In this document: positions 63,419 through 64,000 of the stretch, piece after piece | Position numbering within the stretch: the stretch's first letter is position 1 | How the letters are laid out: every line of letters begins with the position of its first letter | Origin: Pseudoselenomonas ruminis | GTDB lineage: Bacteria; Bacillota; Negativicutes; Selenomonadales; Selenomonadaceae | Assembly (NCBI RefSeq): GCF_008271295.1 | Contig: NZ_VTOY01000004.1 | Location: 62,001 to 126,000 of the forward strand | Length of the DNA stretch: 64,000 bases | Direction of reading: 5' to 3' | Notes under the pieces: generated by a model | Database searches by the model: none | Told to the model about the DNA's origin: nothing | The model's input: only the letters and a program-made list of their open reading frames with translations | Program-made: the position numbers and the translations under genes

Positions 63419-64000
63419 TTACTGTCTTGCCTGTTTCAATTTTATTTTTTCATCCACGGGTTTGGGACCACGCTCCTTGGCAACGGCCAGCATGAGTTTC
63501 AGGCGGTTGAGCTGATTGACTTCGCTCGAACCAGCATCACAGTCGATGGCCGTGATGTTCGCGCCCTTGTAACTCGTGCGCAGCTCATGCATGACGCCCT
63601 TGCCTGTGATGTGGTTGGGCAAACAGCCAAATGGCTGCAGGCAAACGACATTGGGCACTCCTTCATCGATGAGTTTTACCATCTCACCAGTCAGGAACCA
63701 GCCTTCGCCCGCCATATTGCCAAGGCTGACATGACGCGCGGCGAGTTCAGCCGTCTCATAAATCGTATGCGGCGGCGTAAAGTGCTTGCTTTCCTTGAGT
63801 GCCTTGCGCATCGGTTTGCGGAAGAACTCAATAGCCTTGATGAACAGTTTGCCAAAGAACTGGTCTTTGTACTTGCCGGCAAGCAGCTGATGCTTGGCAA
63901 TCGAGTCATACGCGGAATAGAGGAAGAAGTCGACAAAATCCGGCATAACAACTTCGGCCCCCTCATCCATGAGCACCTTCTCGATGTGGTTATTGGCCAC
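63419..64000 (-). CDS. 2-hydroxyacyl-CoA dehydratase activase-related protein, C-terminal part
   Basis: The last 193 codons of a gene that continues past the window edge. The visible part has VVCLQPFGCLPNHITGKGVMHELR and NITAIDCDAGSSEVNQLNRLKLML, typical of the C-terminal dehydratase-like (HgdB/DUF2229) region of very large fused activase proteins (about 1400 residues). These belong to the BadF/HgdC group of anaerobes, whose exact role is open. The first visible codon is internal; it is not the start. The Cys residues of CLQPFGC probably bind an Fe-S cluster. Confidence 0.8.
   Translation of the reverse strand: MANNHIEKVLMDEGAEVVMPDFVDFFLYSAYDSIAKHQLLAGKYKDQFFGKLFIKAIEFFRKPMRKALKESKHFTPPHTIYETAELAARHVSLGNMAGEGWFLTGEMVKLIDEGVPNVVCLQPFGCLPNHITGKGVMHELRTSYKGANITAIDCDAGSSEVNQLNRLKLMLAVAKERGPKPVDEKIKLKQARQ

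Overview
The window reads as a chromosomal segment of a diderm Firmicute of the Negativicutes, most likely Selenomonadaceae (Selenomonas/Mitsuokella type). Firmicute markers are gatCAB, rnhB-rbgA next to ylqG/ylqH homologues, spoVS, ymdB and rny. An outer membrane is implied by an SLH-domain porin ending in a beta-barrel signature. The species is inferred, not read. Almost all genes lie on the minus strand. No insertion sequence, phage or CRISPR array was seen.

Layout. 1-15.2 kb is housekeeping: an rRNA methyltransferase (cut by the edge), an AT-rich Mrr-type nuclease, a HAD phosphatase, a thioesterase, gatCAB, priA, comM, yraN, a FlhB-tail protein, a FliK-like protein, rnhB and rbgA. 15.4-17.4 kb holds a secreted BsuPI-domain protein and a CorC-like membrane protein. 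17.4-22.4 kb is a Leloir operon, galK-galE-galT-lacI-type regulator, with paired operators. 22.5-28.1 kb carries a P-loop/Asp23 fusion, a PHP phosphoesterase, spoVS, ymdB, rny and two small unknowns.

28.2-39.2 kb is a coherent beta-galactan/lactose locus. A secreted GH53 endo-galactanase and an SLH porin would deliver galacto-oligosaccharides to a lactose-type PTS (LacE, LacF). LacG then gives galactose-6-phosphate for LacAB, LacC and a GatY/KbaY-type aldolase, and the free galactose can enter the Leloir genes 6 kb away. A RpiR-type regulator sits inside the locus. Three of its promoters carry the same 25-bp operator-like sequence at exactly the same distance from the -10 box. This looks like a newly readable regulon.

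39.3-45.5 kb has a P-loop kinase, an M48 protease, an AI-2E-family permease, a CBS protein, a UspA protein, thiC under a TPP riboswitch, and tRNA-Pro(CGG).

45.5-53.9 kb is the most striking region: NifK-, NifD-, NifH-, NifB- and NifX-like genes directly downstream of mccA, mccB and a methyltransferase. All six P-cluster cysteines, the cofactor-ligating cysteine and all NifB hallmarks are present. NifEN are absent and the NifD residues needed for N2 reduction are replaced. With sulfur amino acid genes in the same run, a methylthio-alkane-reductase-like (Mar) or related sulfur-substrate reductase is the best reading.

53.9-56.5 kb has a small Cys-rich peptide gene preceded by a structured RNA with its own promoter and terminator, then a C39-like peptidase and an AGCS symporter. 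56.6-63.4 kb is a purine operon, purC-E-F-M-N-H-D, in which PurH consists only of its IMP cyclohydrolase domain. The right edge cuts a 2-hydroxyacyl-CoA dehydratase activase-related gene.
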